From Bacillus alveayuensis (GTDB lineage Bacteria > Bacillota > Bacilli > Bacillales > Aeribacillaceae), in the NCBI GenBank assembly GCA_030812955.1, contig JAUSTR010000004.1, forward strand, positions 62,001 to 126,000: DNA of 64,000 bases, written 5' to 3'. The position numbers and the translations under genes are program-made. Below, piece after piece: positions 1-10,808 of the stretch (positions are counted from its first letter, which is position 1; each line of letters begins with the position of its first letter). The notes under the pieces were generated by a model. That model was given only the letters and a program-made list of their open reading frames with translations, was not told where the DNA came from and did not search any database.

Positions 1-1565
1 GACGTCAGCTTTTAGATGAAAACTTTTTAATTTATTTAGCGTTAACGAGTGCATCGAATCATATATACATTTCCTATCCCTTAGCGGATGAAGAGGGAAA
101 AGCATTAATGCCATCCATCGTGATTAAGCGCCTTCAAGATTTATACCCGTTCGCAGAAGAAGTTGTTTATGTAAACGAGCCTGAAAGCATTCATGATGAA
201 AATCAGCTTACATTTATTGCTAGTCCGAACGTGTCTCTTTCTCTTTTAACATCACAGCTTCAACAATGGAAAAAGCAATATCCAATTCATGACGTTTGGT
301 GGGATGTGTATAACTTTTTCATGGAGCATCCCGAATGGAAACGAAAGGCACAAAAAGTCATTGAAAGCTTGTTTTATAAAAACGAAGAAAAGCCGTTATC
401 GAAAGAGATTAGCCGAAAGCTTTACGGGGAGCACATTCAAGGCAGCGTTTCCCGCATGGAGCAGTTCCGCAGCTGTCCATTTTTGCATTTTGCAACACAT
501 GGCTTAAAGCTAAAAGAACGGGAATTTTTCCGTTTAGAAGCACCAGATGTCGGACAATTGTTCCACGCGGCATTAAAGCTAATGGCAGACCGTATGCAGC
601 AGCTAAAGATAGAGTGGCGCGATTTAACGAAGGAGCAATGTGAAAAGCTCTCATTTGATGCCGTTGAGCAGTTAGCTCCGAAGCTTGAGCGTGAAATTTT
701 ATTAAGCTCTAATCGTCATCATTATATAAAGCGTAAGCTACAAAATATTATGACTCGTGCTTCAACGATATTAAGTGAGCATGCAAGGATGAGTGGATTC
801 GCGCCTGTTGGGATTGAGCTTGGTTTTGGAAAAAACAACAAGCTGCCGCCATTTCGATTTCAACTGAAGAATGGCTGTACGATGGAAGTCGTTGGCCGTA
901 TAGACCGTATTGATAAAGCAGAAAGCTCAAAAGGAATTCTCCTTCGTGTCATAGACTTTAAGTCAAGCGATCAATCATTAAACTTAGCAGAAGTTTATTA
1001 CGGCATCGCTTTACAAATGTTGACGTACTTAGATGTCGTCATATCGAATTCTTTATCTTGGCTTGGCGTTAAAGCTACTCCAGCGGGTGTTTTATATTTC
1101 CATATTCATGACCCGTTTATTCAAACGTCAGGACAATTAAATGATGAAGAAATCGAAGAAGAGATTTTTAAAAGCTTTAAAATGAAAGGTCTTCTTCTAG
1201 GTGATGAGGAAGCAGTTAAATTAATGGACCAGTCTCTTGAGAGTGGCCATTCCAAAATTGTCGCGGCAGGAATTAAAAAGGCAGGAGGATTTTACTCGTA
1301 TTCTTCCATTGCAAGTGAAGAAGAATTTGATCTTCTTCGTCAATATATACGCCATGAATTTAAACGCATTGGTACGGAAATTACAGACGGCTTCGTTGCC
1401 ATTTCACCATATAAGCTGAAAGATCGAACACCATGCAAATATTGTTCCTTTAAAACGGTTTGCCAATTTGATGAGTCGCTTGAGGATAATCAATATAGAA
1501 CGCTAAAAAATTTAAAAGGAAATGAGGTATTGGAGCTCTTAAGAAAGGAAGAGGAGCATGAGTGA
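1..1565 (+). CDS. addB: ATP-dependent nuclease subunit B, 3' part (left edge cut)
   Basis: This is the C-terminal part of AddB, which with AddA forms the RecBCD-like helicase-nuclease that processes double-strand ends to Chi for RecA. The frame is open from base 3, so the gene starts left of the window; an internal ATG at 108 is not the true start. Visible features are the RecB-type nuclease core (GRIDRID, then VIDFKSS) and the iron-sulfur cysteines of the family: SCPFLHF upstream and a C-x2-C-x5-C group (CKYCSFKTVC) near the end. The stop overlaps the addA start by 8 bases, implying translational coupling. Identity is secure; only about the last 520 residues are seen. Confidence 0.96.
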   Translation, partial: RQLLDENFLIYLALTSASNHIYISYPLADEEGKALMPSIVIKRLQDLYPFAEEVVYVNEPESIHDENQLTFIASPNVSLSLLTSQLQQWKKQYPIHDVWWDVYNFFMEHPEWKRKAQKVIESLFYKNEEKPLSKEISRKLYGEHIQGSVSRMEQFRSCPFLHFATHGLKLKEREFFRLEAPDVGQLFHAALKLMADRMQQLKIEWRDLTKEQCEKLSFDAVEQLAPKLEREILLSSNRHHYIKRKLQNIMTRASTILSEHARMSGFAPVGIELGFGKNNKLPPFRFQLKNGCTMEVVGRIDRIDKAESSKGILLRVIDFKSSDQSLNLAEVYYGIALQMLTYLDVVISNSLSWLGVKATPAGVLYFHIHDPFIQTSGQLNDEEIEEEIFKSFKMKGLLLGDEEAVKLMDQSLESGHSKIVAAGIKKAGGFYSYSSIASEEEFDLLRQYIRHEFKRIGTEITDGFVAISPYKLKDRTPCKYCSFKTVCQFDESLEDNQYRTLKNLKGNEVLELLRKEEEHE

Positions 1566-4500
1566 CATCTTTAATAAACCAGAAAACAGTCAATGGACGG
1601 ATGATCAATGGAAAGCGATTGTTTCAACAGGAAAAGACATTTTGGTTGCAGCGGCCGCTGGATCAGGGAAAACGGCTGTACTCGTTGAACGGATTATCCG
1701 AAAAATCATATCAAGAGAAAACCCTGTCGATGTCGATCGCTTGCTCATCGTTACCTTCACAAATGCATCAGCAGCTGAAATGAGAAATCGAATTGGTGAG
1801 GCACTTGAAAAGGCATTGAAGGAAAATCCAGCCTCCCTTCATTTAAGAAGACAATTAACGTTATTAAATAAAGCAAACATTTCAACCCTTCACTCCTTTT
1901 GCTTAAATGTCGTGAGAAAATATTATTACAAAATTGACCTAGACCCAGGCTTTCGAATCGGAGATGAGACAGAAATTGAATTGTTAATAGATGAAGTGTT
2001 AGATGATTTATTTGAAAAACAGTATGGATTAGAAGGCAATGAACCGTTTTTTGATCTTGTTGATCGATATACGAGCGATCGATCTGATGAAGATTTACAA
2101 AGTCTAATTCGTTCACTTTATTTATTTTCAAGATCCCATCCGACACCAGATAAGTGGTTGGATGAAATTATGTCAATGTATCAATATGATGATACGAGTT
2201 CTTTTGAGGGCTTACCGTTCTTTCAATATTTACAAAGAGATGTGAAAATGGAGTTAGAAGGCTGTATTCGTCAGCTTGAGCGTGCCCTTGAAATGACAAA
2301 GCTTCCAGGAGGACCAGCACCGAGAGCAGAAAACTTAATCGATGATATGGAACAAATACGACAAATGATTGAAGCTCCATCATGGGAAGCATTAGCGGAT
2401 GCGGTTCGTTCGTTTAAACCTACAAGAGCGAAACCATGCCGTGGTGATGAATATTTACAAGACTTGATTGATCAAGTCATAAAGCTGCGAGATGGAGTGA
2501 AAAAACAAATACAAAAGCTGCATGATGAGCTTTTTGCTCGAGACATTCCATATCAACTAGAAGACTTAAAGAAAATGGCACCGGTTATTTCTGTTCTAGT
2601 GAATTTAGTTAAAGAATTTAGCAAACGTTTTGAAGCGGTGAAAAAGGAAAAAGCACTTGTTGACTTTTCCGACTTAGAGCATTATTGTTTGCAAATTTTA
2701 ACGGATGAAGATGAAAACGGGAATGTTATTCCAAGCGATGCCGCTCGATCTTACCAACAACAATTTGTGGAAGTTTTAGTCGATGAATATCAAGATACAA
2801 ACTTAGTCCAAGAAGCGATTTTAAAGCTCGTCACAAGCGGACCTGAGCATTGTGGAAACATGTTTATGGTTGGGGACGTTAAGCAGTCTATTTATCGTTT
2901 CCGTTTAGCAGAGCCGTTTTTATTTTTATCGAAATATAAACGGTTTACAAAAGATGGAGAAAAGACAGGTCTTCGCATCGATTTAGCGAAAAACTTCCGC
3001 AGCCGCACAGAGGTATTAGATAGCACGAACTACATCTTTAAGCAAGTGATGGGTGAAAATGTTGGGGAAATTACATATGACGAAGCGGCTGAACTAAAGT
3101 TAGGAGCTACTTATCCTGAGCATGATGAAATGAAAACAGAGTTATATTTAATCGACCGTGGTCAAGAGGACGATAAAGCATTAGAAGATAATCAAAATCC
3201 ATTTGAACAAGAAGAGCTCGAAACATCTCAGCTGGAAGGACGATTAATGGCGAAAAAAATAAAACAGTTGATTCAACAGCAATTTCCTGTATATGACCGC
3301 AAGCTTAATCGGACAAGACCGATAACGTATCGTGATATTGTCATTTTATTAAGAGCCATGTCATGGGCGCCGCAAATAATGGAAGAATTTAAAAAGCAAG
3401 GGATTCCGGTATATGCAGACCTTAGATCAGGTTATTTTGAGGCAACAGAAGTTTCCATCATGATGTCATTATTAAAAGTAATTGATAATCCATTCCAAGA
3501 TATACCGCTTGCATCTGTGCTGCGTTCACCTGTTGTCGGCTTAACGGCCAATGAATTGGCCATTATCCGTTTATATAAGAAAAAAGGCGCGTATTACGAG
3601 GCGCTGAAAATATTTTTACAGCAAGCGCAAAAAGAAGATGAACATGTATATGAAAAAGTCAAACCATTTTATGAAGACCTGCGAAAATGGCGTGATTTAG
3701 CACGAAAAGGACCCGTTTCTCATTTAATTTGGCAGCTATATCGCGATACACGTTTTTTCGATTTCGTCGGGGGAATGCCTGGCGGAAAACAGCGCCAGGC
3801 CAACTTACGGGCTCTATATGACAGGGCAAGACAATATGAAGAAACATCATTTCGCGGTTTGTTCCGATTTTTACGTTTTATAGAACGGATGCAAGATCGC
3901 GGTGATGATTTAGGGACGGCACGCGCTTTAGGGGAACAAGAGGATGTAGTCCGCATCATGACCATCCACTCTAGTAAAGGTCTTGAGTTTCCTATTGTAT
4001 TTGTTGCGGGGCTTTCCAAACCGTTCAATATGAGTGATTTAAATCAAAAATACTTGCTTGATAAAGAATTAGGGTTTGCTTCGAAATATATAGATCCGAA
4101 AAAACGGATAAGCTATCCGACTCTGCCGCTTATTGCAATGAAAAAGAAAATGAAAATGGAAATGTTATCAGAAGAGCTGCGCGTGCTTTATGTAGCGTTA
4201 ACACGGGCAAAAGAAAAGTTAATCTTAATTGGAACATTAAAAAATAAAGAAAAAACATTAAAAGAATGGCAACAAATGTTATCTCATTCAGATTGGCTTA
4301 TCCCGGATTTTGACCGTGCGAAAGCAAAATGCTATATGGATTGGATTGGCCCAGCCGTTATTCGCCACAAAGATGCCCAGCTTTTACGGGATGAAAACGT
4401 TTATGTCGAAAACGAAATTTCGAACCATCCTGCAGCCTTTCATATTGAGCTCTTACATGAGTCAAGCTTTAAGGAAAATGAACACAAGGAAGAAATGGAA

Positions 4501-5289
4501 TGGGAAGAAAAAATAAAGGCTCTTCATAGCCGCAAGCCGGTTTTGTTTCATAGTGAATGGAACGAACGGGTACAATTTCAACTGAACTGGAAATACCCAT
4601 ATGAACAAGCGGCAAAATATCGCTCAAAGCAGTCCGTATCTGAAATTAAACGGGCTCAGCTTATATTTAAAGATGAATATAGTGATGAAATGATGTTGAA
4701 AACAAATATCCGATTGTTCCATCGTCCAAAGTTTTTACAAGATCAATCTTTATCTCCAGCTGAGAAAGGAACTGTGATGCATATTGTAATGCAGCACCTT
4801 CCTTTCCATAAAGACATTACGAGAGAATCACTTGATGACCTCATTGATCAATTAGTGAAAAAAGAAATATTAACAAAACCGCAAACGTCAGCCATCCAAT
4901 ATGAGCAAATTTTAGACTTTCTCAATTCAGAAATTGGGAAACGTTTAAAAAAGGCAGCGTTTATTGAGCGAGAAGTGCCATTTAGCTTTGCGTTTCCAGC
5001 AAGTGAACTATATCAGCATGAACAAGGTGCACTACAAGATGAAGCCGTTCTCGTTCAAGGGGTGATTGACTGTTTATTTGAAGATGAAGAAGGATTTGTT
5101 TTACTTGATTATAAAACAGATACGGTAACAGGCCGTTTTTCATCAATTAACGAAGCAATTCCTGTTTTAGAAAAACGATATGATGTGCAAATGAAGCTTT
5201 ATGAGAAGGCAGTAGAAACCATTTTAAATAGAAAGATAACGGAAAAATATTTATACTTTTTTGATGGCGGATTTATGATTTCCCTATAA
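1558..5289 (+). CDS. addA: ATP-dependent helicase/nuclease subunit A
   Basis: AddA is the UvrD/Rep-type superfamily 1 helicase plus nuclease subunit of AddAB. The 1243-residue product has the expected size. Walker A AAAGSGKT lies at about residues 32-39, helicase motif II is VDEYQDTN, TIHSSKGLEFP and LYVALTRAKEKL are motifs V and VI, and the C-terminal nuclease motif LLDYKTDT lies near residue 1182. The ATG at 1558 overlaps addB, and an AGGAAGAGGAG-like ribosome site lies within the addB end. The gene is complete and looks functional. It is followed by a stem-loop and then sbcD, the order known from B. subtilis. Confidence 0.97.
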   Translation: MSDIFNKPENSQWTDDQWKAIVSTGKDILVAAAAGSGKTAVLVERIIRKIISRENPVDVDRLLIVTFTNASAAEMRNRIGEALEKALKENPASLHLRRQLTLLNKANISTLHSFCLNVVRKYYYKIDLDPGFRIGDETEIELLIDEVLDDLFEKQYGLEGNEPFFDLVDRYTSDRSDEDLQSLIRSLYLFSRSHPTPDKWLDEIMSMYQYDDTSSFEGLPFFQYLQRDVKMELEGCIRQLERALEMTKLPGGPAPRAENLIDDMEQIRQMIEAPSWEALADAVRSFKPTRAKPCRGDEYLQDLIDQVIKLRDGVKKQIQKLHDELFARDIPYQLEDLKKMAPVISVLVNLVKEFSKRFEAVKKEKALVDFSDLEHYCLQILTDEDENGNVIPSDAARSYQQQFVEVLVDEYQDTNLVQEAILKLVTSGPEHCGNMFMVGDVKQSIYRFRLAEPFLFLSKYKRFTKDGEKTGLRIDLAKNFRSRTEVLDSTNYIFKQVMGENVGEITYDEAAELKLGATYPEHDEMKTELYLIDRGQEDDKALEDNQNPFEQEELETSQLEGRLMAKKIKQLIQQQFPVYDRKLNRTRPITYRDIVILLRAMSWAPQIMEEFKKQGIPVYADLRSGYFEATEVSIMMSLLKVIDNPFQDIPLASVLRSPVVGLTANELAIIRLYKKKGAYYEALKIFLQQAQKEDEHVYEKVKPFYEDLRKWRDLARKGPVSHLIWQLYRDTRFFDFVGGMPGGKQRQANLRALYDRARQYEETSFRGLFRFLRFIERMQDRGDDLGTARALGEQEDVVRIMTIHSSKGLEFPIVFVAGLSKPFNMSDLNQKYLLDKELGFASKYIDPKKRISYPTLPLIAMKKKMKMEMLSEELRVLYVALTRAKEKLILIGTLKNKEKTLKEWQQMLSHSDWLIPDFDRAKAKCYMDWIGPAVIRHKDAQLLRDENVYVENEISNHPAAFHIELLHESSFKENEHKEEMEWEEKIKALHSRKPVLFHSEWNERVQFQLNWKYPYEQAAKYRSKQSVSEIKRAQLIFKDEYSDEMMLKTNIRLFHRPKFLQDQSLSPAEKGTVMHIVMQHLPFHKDITRESLDDLIDQLVKKEILTKPQTSAIQYEQILDFLNSEIGKRLKKAAFIEREVPFSFAFPASELYQHEQGALQDEAVLVQGVIDCLFEDEEGFVLLDYKTDTVTGRFSSINEAIPVLEKRYDVQMKLYEKAVETILNRKITEKYLYFFDGGFMISL

Positions 5290-5403
5290 AAAGAAGACAA
5301 AAATTTCTTCTTCTGGCTGTCGAGTTATATTGTTTGTAATCGTTTGTTCATCGTTAGGATTTAAGAAATATGTTCTCTTTATTTAGTTCTTTAACAAAAG
5401 AAA

Positions 5404-5441
5404 AGCTTGTCACCTCTTTCGACAAGCTCTTCTTCTTTTTT
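5404..5441 (+). terminator. Stem-loop terminator after addA
   Basis: An 8-bp perfect stem, AGCTTGTC (5404-5411) with GACAAGCT (5421-5428), has a 9-base loop and is followed by a T-rich tract to 5441. It sits between addA and sbcD, so the two repair pairs may be only partly co-transcribed. Confidence 0.6.
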
Positions 5442-5464
5442 CATCAGTCGTGAGGTGATCTATT

Positions 5465-6646
5465 TTGAGAATTTTGCATACAGCTGACTGGCATTTAGGA
5501 AAGACGCTTGAAGGACGAAGCCGCTTAAATGAGCAAGCGGAGTTTTTGGATGAATTGCATGAAATTGTTGACAAAGAAAAAATTGATGTCGTGTTAATGG
5601 CTGGTGATGCGTTTGATACAGTCAATCCACCTGCAGCTGCTGAAGCTTTATTTTATGAAAGTATTTCAAGACTTTCAGACAAAGGAAAGCGGCCCGTCAT
5701 CGTCATTGCAGGAAATCATGACAATCCAGATCGGCTTTCCGCTGCTTCCCCTTTAGCAACAGAACAAGGAATACATTTAATAGGTTATCCAACAACGAAT
5801 GTTTTGACGATTACCGTTCCGAAAACAAATGAAACGATGAAACTGATCGCATTAGCTTATCCATCAGAAGCAAGACTTGAGGAAGTGTTGGCAAATGAGT
5901 TTGATGAACGATTGCTGCGTGATCAATATGATGAAAAAATATGTGACTTATTTCAATATATGTCTGGCAAGTTTGAGGAAGAGACAGTAAATATAGCGAT
6001 GAGCCATCTTTATGTTGCTGGGGGGGCATCTACAGATTCAGAGCGTCCAATTGAAGTAGGGGGTGCGTATACAGTACGAGCAACCAGTCTTCCAAAAGAA
6101 GCCCAATATGTTGCTCTTGGACACTTGCATCGCCCGCAAGATGTGAAAAAGGCTTTAACGAAAGCGCGTTATTCCGGCTCTCCTTTAGCGTACAGCTTTT
6201 CAGAGGCTGGTTATACGAAGTCTGTAACCATTATTGATGTAAAGCCAGGAGAGGAGGCCAATATATCCGAGGTCTATTTGTCAAGCGGAAAACCGCTTGT
6301 GAAATGGAAAGCAAAGGAAGGAATTCAGCAAGTATACAGGTGGCTTGAAGAAGGAAAGGACGCAAATGCTTGGATTGATCTTGAAATTCATTTAACAAAC
6401 AACTTGTCAATAGAAGAAATTCATCGTCTAAGAAAATGGCATGAAGGGTTTATTCATATTCGCCCTGTGTTTGTTCATGAGGAAAAAACGACAAGCAAAC
6501 GAAGACAAGAAAACTTGCCGATTGATGAAATATTTAAACGATTTTACGCGAAGCAAACTGGCGGAGCTGAGCCTGAACAAGAGCTAGTTCAGCTATTTTT
6601 AGATCTCATTTCCGAAGAAGAAGTGCAGGAAGGTGAATCTTCATGA
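5465..6646 (+). CDS. sbcD: Exonuclease SbcD (Mre11-like)
   Basis: SbcD is the metallophosphoesterase nuclease of the SbcCD (Mre11-Rad50) complex that cleaves hairpins and blocked DNA ends. The N-terminus shows the phosphoesterase signatures HTADWHLGK, GDAFD and GNHDNPDR, with ALGHLHRPQ further on. The 393-residue length is normal. The start is TTG at 5465, supported by GAGGTGAT about 7 bases upstream. The stop overlaps sbcC by 4 bases (ATGA). The long inverted repeats in this window are the type of cruciform DNA this complex attacks. Confidence 0.95.
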   Translation: MRILHTADWHLGKTLEGRSRLNEQAEFLDELHEIVDKEKIDVVLMAGDAFDTVNPPAAAEALFYESISRLSDKGKRPVIVIAGNHDNPDRLSAASPLATEQGIHLIGYPTTNVLTITVPKTNETMKLIALAYPSEARLEEVLANEFDERLLRDQYDEKICDLFQYMSGKFEEETVNIAMSHLYVAGGASTDSERPIEVGGAYTVRATSLPKEAQYVALGHLHRPQDVKKALTKARYSGSPLAYSFSEAGYTKSVTIIDVKPGEEANISEVYLSSGKPLVKWKAKEGIQQVYRWLEEGKDANAWIDLEIHLTNNLSIEEIHRLRKWHEGFIHIRPVFVHEEKTTSKRRQENLPIDEIFKRFYAKQTGGAEPEQELVQLFLDLISEEEVQEGESS

Positions 6647-9600
6647 AACCGATTAAACTTGCGATAGCTGGCTTACATAGCTTCCGTGAAAAGCAGGAAA
6701 TTGACTTTGAAGCATTATGCAGCGGCGGGGTTTTTGGAATTTTCGGGCCAACTGGAAGCGGCAAATCCTCTATATTAGATGCGATGACCCTTGCTTTATA
6801 CGGAAAAGTTGAACGTGCCTCTAATAATACGCAAGGAATTATGAATCATGCCGAAGATCAGTTATCGGTTAGCTTTACGTTTGAACTAGAAAATGCCGAG
6901 CAGAAAAAACGGTATCGAGTGGAACGTTCATTTAAAAGAACAGATTCTATTCGTTTAAAAACATCAGGCTGCCGTTTATTAGAAGAAGGTGAAGAGACGG
7001 TTGTTATAGCAGATAAAGCAAATGAAGTAAACGAAAAGATTCATGAGCTTCTTGGATTGACGGTTGATGACTTTACACGTGCCGTCGTTCTCCCACAAGG
7101 CAAGTTTGCCGAATTCCTTTCTTTAAAAGGTTCGGAACGTAGGCAAATGCTGCAACGATTGTTTAATTTAGAGCAATATGGTGATGTGTTAAATAAGAAG
7201 CTAAAGATGCGGCTTCAGAAGGCCAAAACATCCCTTAGTGAACGAATAGCTGAACAAGCAGGCATTGGGGATGCATCAAAAGAGGCGGTTAGAGCGGCAA
7301 AGGAAGAAGTTGAAAAAAGGAAAGAGCACTTAAAAAAAGTAGAAGAAGAATATGATACGATCACGAAAACATATGAAGAGAAACGACAAATATGGAATTT
7401 GCAGCTAGAAAAAGATTCGGTTTTACAAAAGCAAAAAGAGCTAGACAGAGAAAAAGCGAAATACGAAATGATGGAGAAAAAGCTGGAAATAGCTGAAGCT
7501 GCTGAACGGCTCAAGCCATATGCTGAAGCGGTCAACGAGCTGAGGAAGGAAAAAGCCTACTACGATTCCGAAACAAAACGATTAGAAGCTGAAACGAAAA
7601 CGAAAAAAGCTGTATACGAAAAAAAGCATCAAGGATTTGAAGATATTCGTAACGAAAAAATAAAAAAAGAACCAGTTCTATTACAGAAGCGTGAAAAGTT
7701 GACACAGCTCATCGAACTTGTCACTGAATTAGAGAAAGAGCAAAAGCAATTAGCTTCCTTAAATAAGGAATGTAAATTATTAGAAAAAAAGCTTCATGAC
7801 AAACAGGTGGAAATTCAAAAGCTTGAAAATTTATTAAATAAAGCGTATGAAAGACAAAAAGAGCTGAAAAAACAGCTAAAAGAAAATGCCGTTTCAAAAG
7901 ACGTCCGCGAAAAGATCCGAAATGCCACCGAGCTGAAGCAGAAGCTAGAGCATTTATATAAACAACGAAATGAGCTGCAAGAATTAAAGGAAAAGAAAGA
8001 TCACCATTTGCAAATGACGAAACAGAAAGTTACCGAAGCTGAAGAAAAGAAATTACAGTGGAAAAAGCAGATTGCAGCAAAATTTCAAGGTTTACAAGCG
8101 GTTTATCATCATGTAAGTGAACGACAGCGTGAGCTTGAAAGGTTTCATCACCATATGAAAATGATGCAAAAAAAAGTTCGGGATGAAATAGAGGAAGCCC
8201 GAACACATGAAGCAGCGAAGCAGTTAGCATTCAAATTGTCTGAAGGAGAACCGTGCCCTGTTTGCGGTTCGACTCATCATCCAGCGCCTAAACTAGAATC
8301 ACAACTAGAAGAGCGACCATTATCCGTATTACAGCAAACTCTTGCCTCTATGGAAGAAAAAATATCGCACATCCAAGAAGAAGAAAAACAAATTTACACA
8401 TTAAAACTAAAATTAGAAGAATTATCTGAATCCATTGTGGCTGAGCAAAGCTTTTTACAAAAGGTCCAGCCATTGACGGCGGCAGCGATAGAGCCGATTT
8501 TTGAAGAAGATGAGCCGTTCGAACATGTGGATATGGGAAGATTTAAGCAGCTTTCGACCGAAATAAAAGCATTAAATCAAGATTTCCTTCAAGTCAAAGA
8601 AGCGTTGCAAACATTCAATCAAAACATACGTCAAGTTATGCAAATTCAAAGCCAATATGAACCAATGCAAGAATCTCTTTTCATAGAGCTAAAGGATCTT
8701 AATGAAAAAATTGTAGAAATGAAAGTTCATATAGGGGAAGAAGAGCAAAAATGGCAAACACATTTTCCCGAGCTTTCCATTCACGATGTTGAGAAAATGA
8801 TCGAACAAATAAGAGAAAAGGATGCAATGGTTGAAACATTAACGGAACGGATTGAAACGAGCATTTCCTTTTTAGATGAAAAAGAAAAGGAAAAACTAGC
8901 TTTAAAGGAAGAAGAAAGAACACTGTCTAATCAGTTATCAGCGAAAAAGGCTGAGCTCAAATATAAACAACAGTCAGTTGAAGAAAAGCAAAACCGTTTA
9001 AACCGAGAAGAAGCTGAAAGCGATAAGCTTCATGAAGAGCTTGAGGGAATTGAAGAAACATTAAAGCGATACAAAACAGTTGAGCAGAAAGCCTATGAAC
9101 AGTGGCAAACGGCTCTAAAGGAGCTTCAACAGCTTGAAAGCGAATTTCATACAGCGAAAAAACAAATGAAAGATGCGAAAGTGAAATTAGAAAAAGCAGA
9201 AAAAAGATGGGAAGAAGAAAAGAAGAAAACTTCCTTTCAAAGCATTGAATCTGTCCTTGAAGCGATTTTATCTGTAAAGGAAAAACAATCCATTAAAGCT
9301 GAACTATTAAAATACCAAGAGGAAGTAACACACGTCAAAACCGCCCTGCAGCAAGTAATCGAAAAATTAAAGGGACAATTTTTATCCGAATCTGAATGGC
9401 TCGAAATTCAAACATTAAAACATGAGGTGAAAGCTCGCCTTAATGAAGCGGTAGAACAAAAAGGAGCGGCCGAAACGCAGCTTAAAGTGCTTCTTGAGAA
9501 ACATGAACGATATATGGAGATCGAAAAGGAAAAGAAAACATTACAACGTGATGTAGATCGGATGGAGCATTTGCAACAGATATTAAAAGGAAATAGCTTC

Positions 9601-10062
9601 GTAGAATATATTGCAGAAAAACAGCTCGAACAAGTTAGCTTAGATGCCTCTGAACGTCTAGGGGAACTAACGAGAAGACGTTATGCAATCGAAGTCGATT
9701 CTCAAGGTGGATTCATTATGCGCGATGATGCAAACGGTGGGGTTAAACGTCCTGTATCGTCTTTATCAGGAGGGGAAACGTTCTTAACATCACTTGCACT
9801 TGCCTTATCTTTATCAGCCCAAATCCAGCTCTCGGGCCAATATCCACTTCAATTTTTCTTTTTAGATGAAGGCTTTGGAACATTAGATTCAGAGCTGCTT
9901 GATACAGTCATTTCCGCTCTAGAAAAATTACAATCTCATAATTTATCTGTTGGTGTCATCAGCCATGTTCAAGAGCTTCGAGCACGGCTGCCAAAGCGCT
10001 TAATTGTTGAACCAGCAGAGCCATCAGGAAGAGGAACGCGAGTCAAAATAGAAACATTATAA
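6643..10062 (+). CDS. sbcC: Exonuclease subunit SbcC (Rad50-like SMC ATPase)
   Basis: SbcC is the ATPase and long coiled-coil arm of SbcCD. The 1139-residue protein has Walker A GPTGSGKS near residues 35-42, the Q-loop region AVVLPQGKFAEFL, long Glu/Lys-rich coiled coils, a zinc hook CPVC at about residues 538-541, and the C-terminal ABC signature SSLSGGETFL followed by the Walker B FFLDEGFGTLD. It overlaps sbcD by 4 bases and is followed by a clear terminator. The gene is intact. Confidence 0.96.
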   Translation: MKPIKLAIAGLHSFREKQEIDFEALCSGGVFGIFGPTGSGKSSILDAMTLALYGKVERASNNTQGIMNHAEDQLSVSFTFELENAEQKKRYRVERSFKRTDSIRLKTSGCRLLEEGEETVVIADKANEVNEKIHELLGLTVDDFTRAVVLPQGKFAEFLSLKGSERRQMLQRLFNLEQYGDVLNKKLKMRLQKAKTSLSERIAEQAGIGDASKEAVRAAKEEVEKRKEHLKKVEEEYDTITKTYEEKRQIWNLQLEKDSVLQKQKELDREKAKYEMMEKKLEIAEAAERLKPYAEAVNELRKEKAYYDSETKRLEAETKTKKAVYEKKHQGFEDIRNEKIKKEPVLLQKREKLTQLIELVTELEKEQKQLASLNKECKLLEKKLHDKQVEIQKLENLLNKAYERQKELKKQLKENAVSKDVREKIRNATELKQKLEHLYKQRNELQELKEKKDHHLQMTKQKVTEAEEKKLQWKKQIAAKFQGLQAVYHHVSERQRELERFHHHMKMMQKKVRDEIEEARTHEAAKQLAFKLSEGEPCPVCGSTHHPAPKLESQLEERPLSVLQQTLASMEEKISHIQEEEKQIYTLKLKLEELSESIVAEQSFLQKVQPLTAAAIEPIFEEDEPFEHVDMGRFKQLSTEIKALNQDFLQVKEALQTFNQNIRQVMQIQSQYEPMQESLFIELKDLNEKIVEMKVHIGEEEQKWQTHFPELSIHDVEKMIEQIREKDAMVETLTERIETSISFLDEKEKEKLALKEEERTLSNQLSAKKAELKYKQQSVEEKQNRLNREEAESDKLHEELEGIEETLKRYKTVEQKAYEQWQTALKELQQLESEFHTAKKQMKDAKVKLEKAEKRWEEEKKKTSFQSIESVLEAILSVKEKQSIKAELLKYQEEVTHVKTALQQVIEKLKGQFLSESEWLEIQTLKHEVKARLNEAVEQKGAAETQLKVLLEKHERYMEIEKEKKTLQRDVDRMEHLQQILKGNSFVEYIAEKQLEQVSLDASERLGELTRRRYAIEVDSQGGFIMRDDANGGVKRPVSSLSGGETFLTSLALALSLSAQIQLSGQYPLQFFFLDEGFGTLDSELLDTVISALEKLQSHNLSVGVISHVQELRARLPKRLIVEPAEPSGRGTRVKIETL

Positions 10063-10069
10063 GTCGAAG

Positions 10070-10098
10070 GACAGCCTCATCGTGGGCTGTCTTTTTTT
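10070..10098 (+). terminator. Rho-independent terminator of sbcDC
   Basis: A 7-bp stem, GACAGCC (10070-10076) with GGCTGTC (10085-10091), is followed by seven T residues. It lies 8 bases after the sbcC stop. Confidence 0.85.
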
Positions 10099-10179
10099 AA
10101 GAACAAATGTGATAGGTTTGTCGGATTAGCGCATGAGAAGTGCTGCGTATTTATAAAATTTTTTATTGGTGATGGTCGT

Positions 10180-10770
10180 TTAGGAAAATCGTTCTTCTTT
10201 AAAAGGATTGGCAGTCATGGAGTAGCCTCTTTTCTCCCAATAGCCTGCTTCATCCTCTTTCATAAAGCGAATTCCTGATGCCCATTTGGCCCCTTTCCAT
10301 AAATAGAAAGAAGCTGGTGGAATGAATCGAAGCGGGTAGCCATGCTTAGGAGATATCTCTTGCCAATCATGATTTTGGTCTTTCCATTTGTATACAAATA
10401 AAGCATCATCACCTAATAAAGCTTCAAGGGGTAAATTGGCTGAGTAGCCAAAACGGTCTCCGTTTAAATAGCCATAAATTTTCACGTATTTGACATCTTT
10501 TTCGAGTTCCACGAAATTTAAAAATTCACGGAAGGCAATCCCTTCAAAGGTTGTATCGAATTTTGACCATGTCGTCACACAATGCATATCAATCGTTGCA
10601 ACGGTTTTCGGTAAATTCATCACATCTTGATATGATAAAGTAATTTCCTCTTTTATATCGCCAAAAAGTTTAAAATTCCAATTCTCCTCTTGGAATTTGT
10701 ATACATCTCCTTCATGAAGAATAGGCCATTTATTTGTTTCAAATTGTCCAGGAGGCAATGTTTTTCCCAT
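10180..10770 (-). CDS. YuiH-like molybdopterin-dependent oxidoreductase
   Basis: This 196-residue protein matches the sulfite-oxidase-type molybdopterin-binding fold, most like B. subtilis YuiH. The motif MHCVTTWSKFD carries the conserved cysteine that ligates molybdenum, and a C-terminal region with GYPLRFIPP and YLWKGAKW is typical of the family. There is no signal peptide, so it should be cytoplasmic; the physiological substrate is unknown. The start ATG at 10770 has AAAGGATG upstream. A solo MITE end lies just upstream of the gene. Confidence 0.85.
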   Translation of the reverse strand: MGKTLPPGQFETNKWPILHEGDVYKFQEENWNFKLFGDIKEEITLSYQDVMNLPKTVATIDMHCVTTWSKFDTTFEGIAFREFLNFVELEKDVKYVKIYGYLNGDRFGYSANLPLEALLGDDALFVYKWKDQNHDWQEISPKHGYPLRFIPPASFYLWKGAKWASGIRFMKEDEAGYWEKRGYSMTANPFKEERFS

Positions 10771-10808
10771 CTATATCATCCTTTCTTTTCAAAACCATTT
10801 TTTATTAA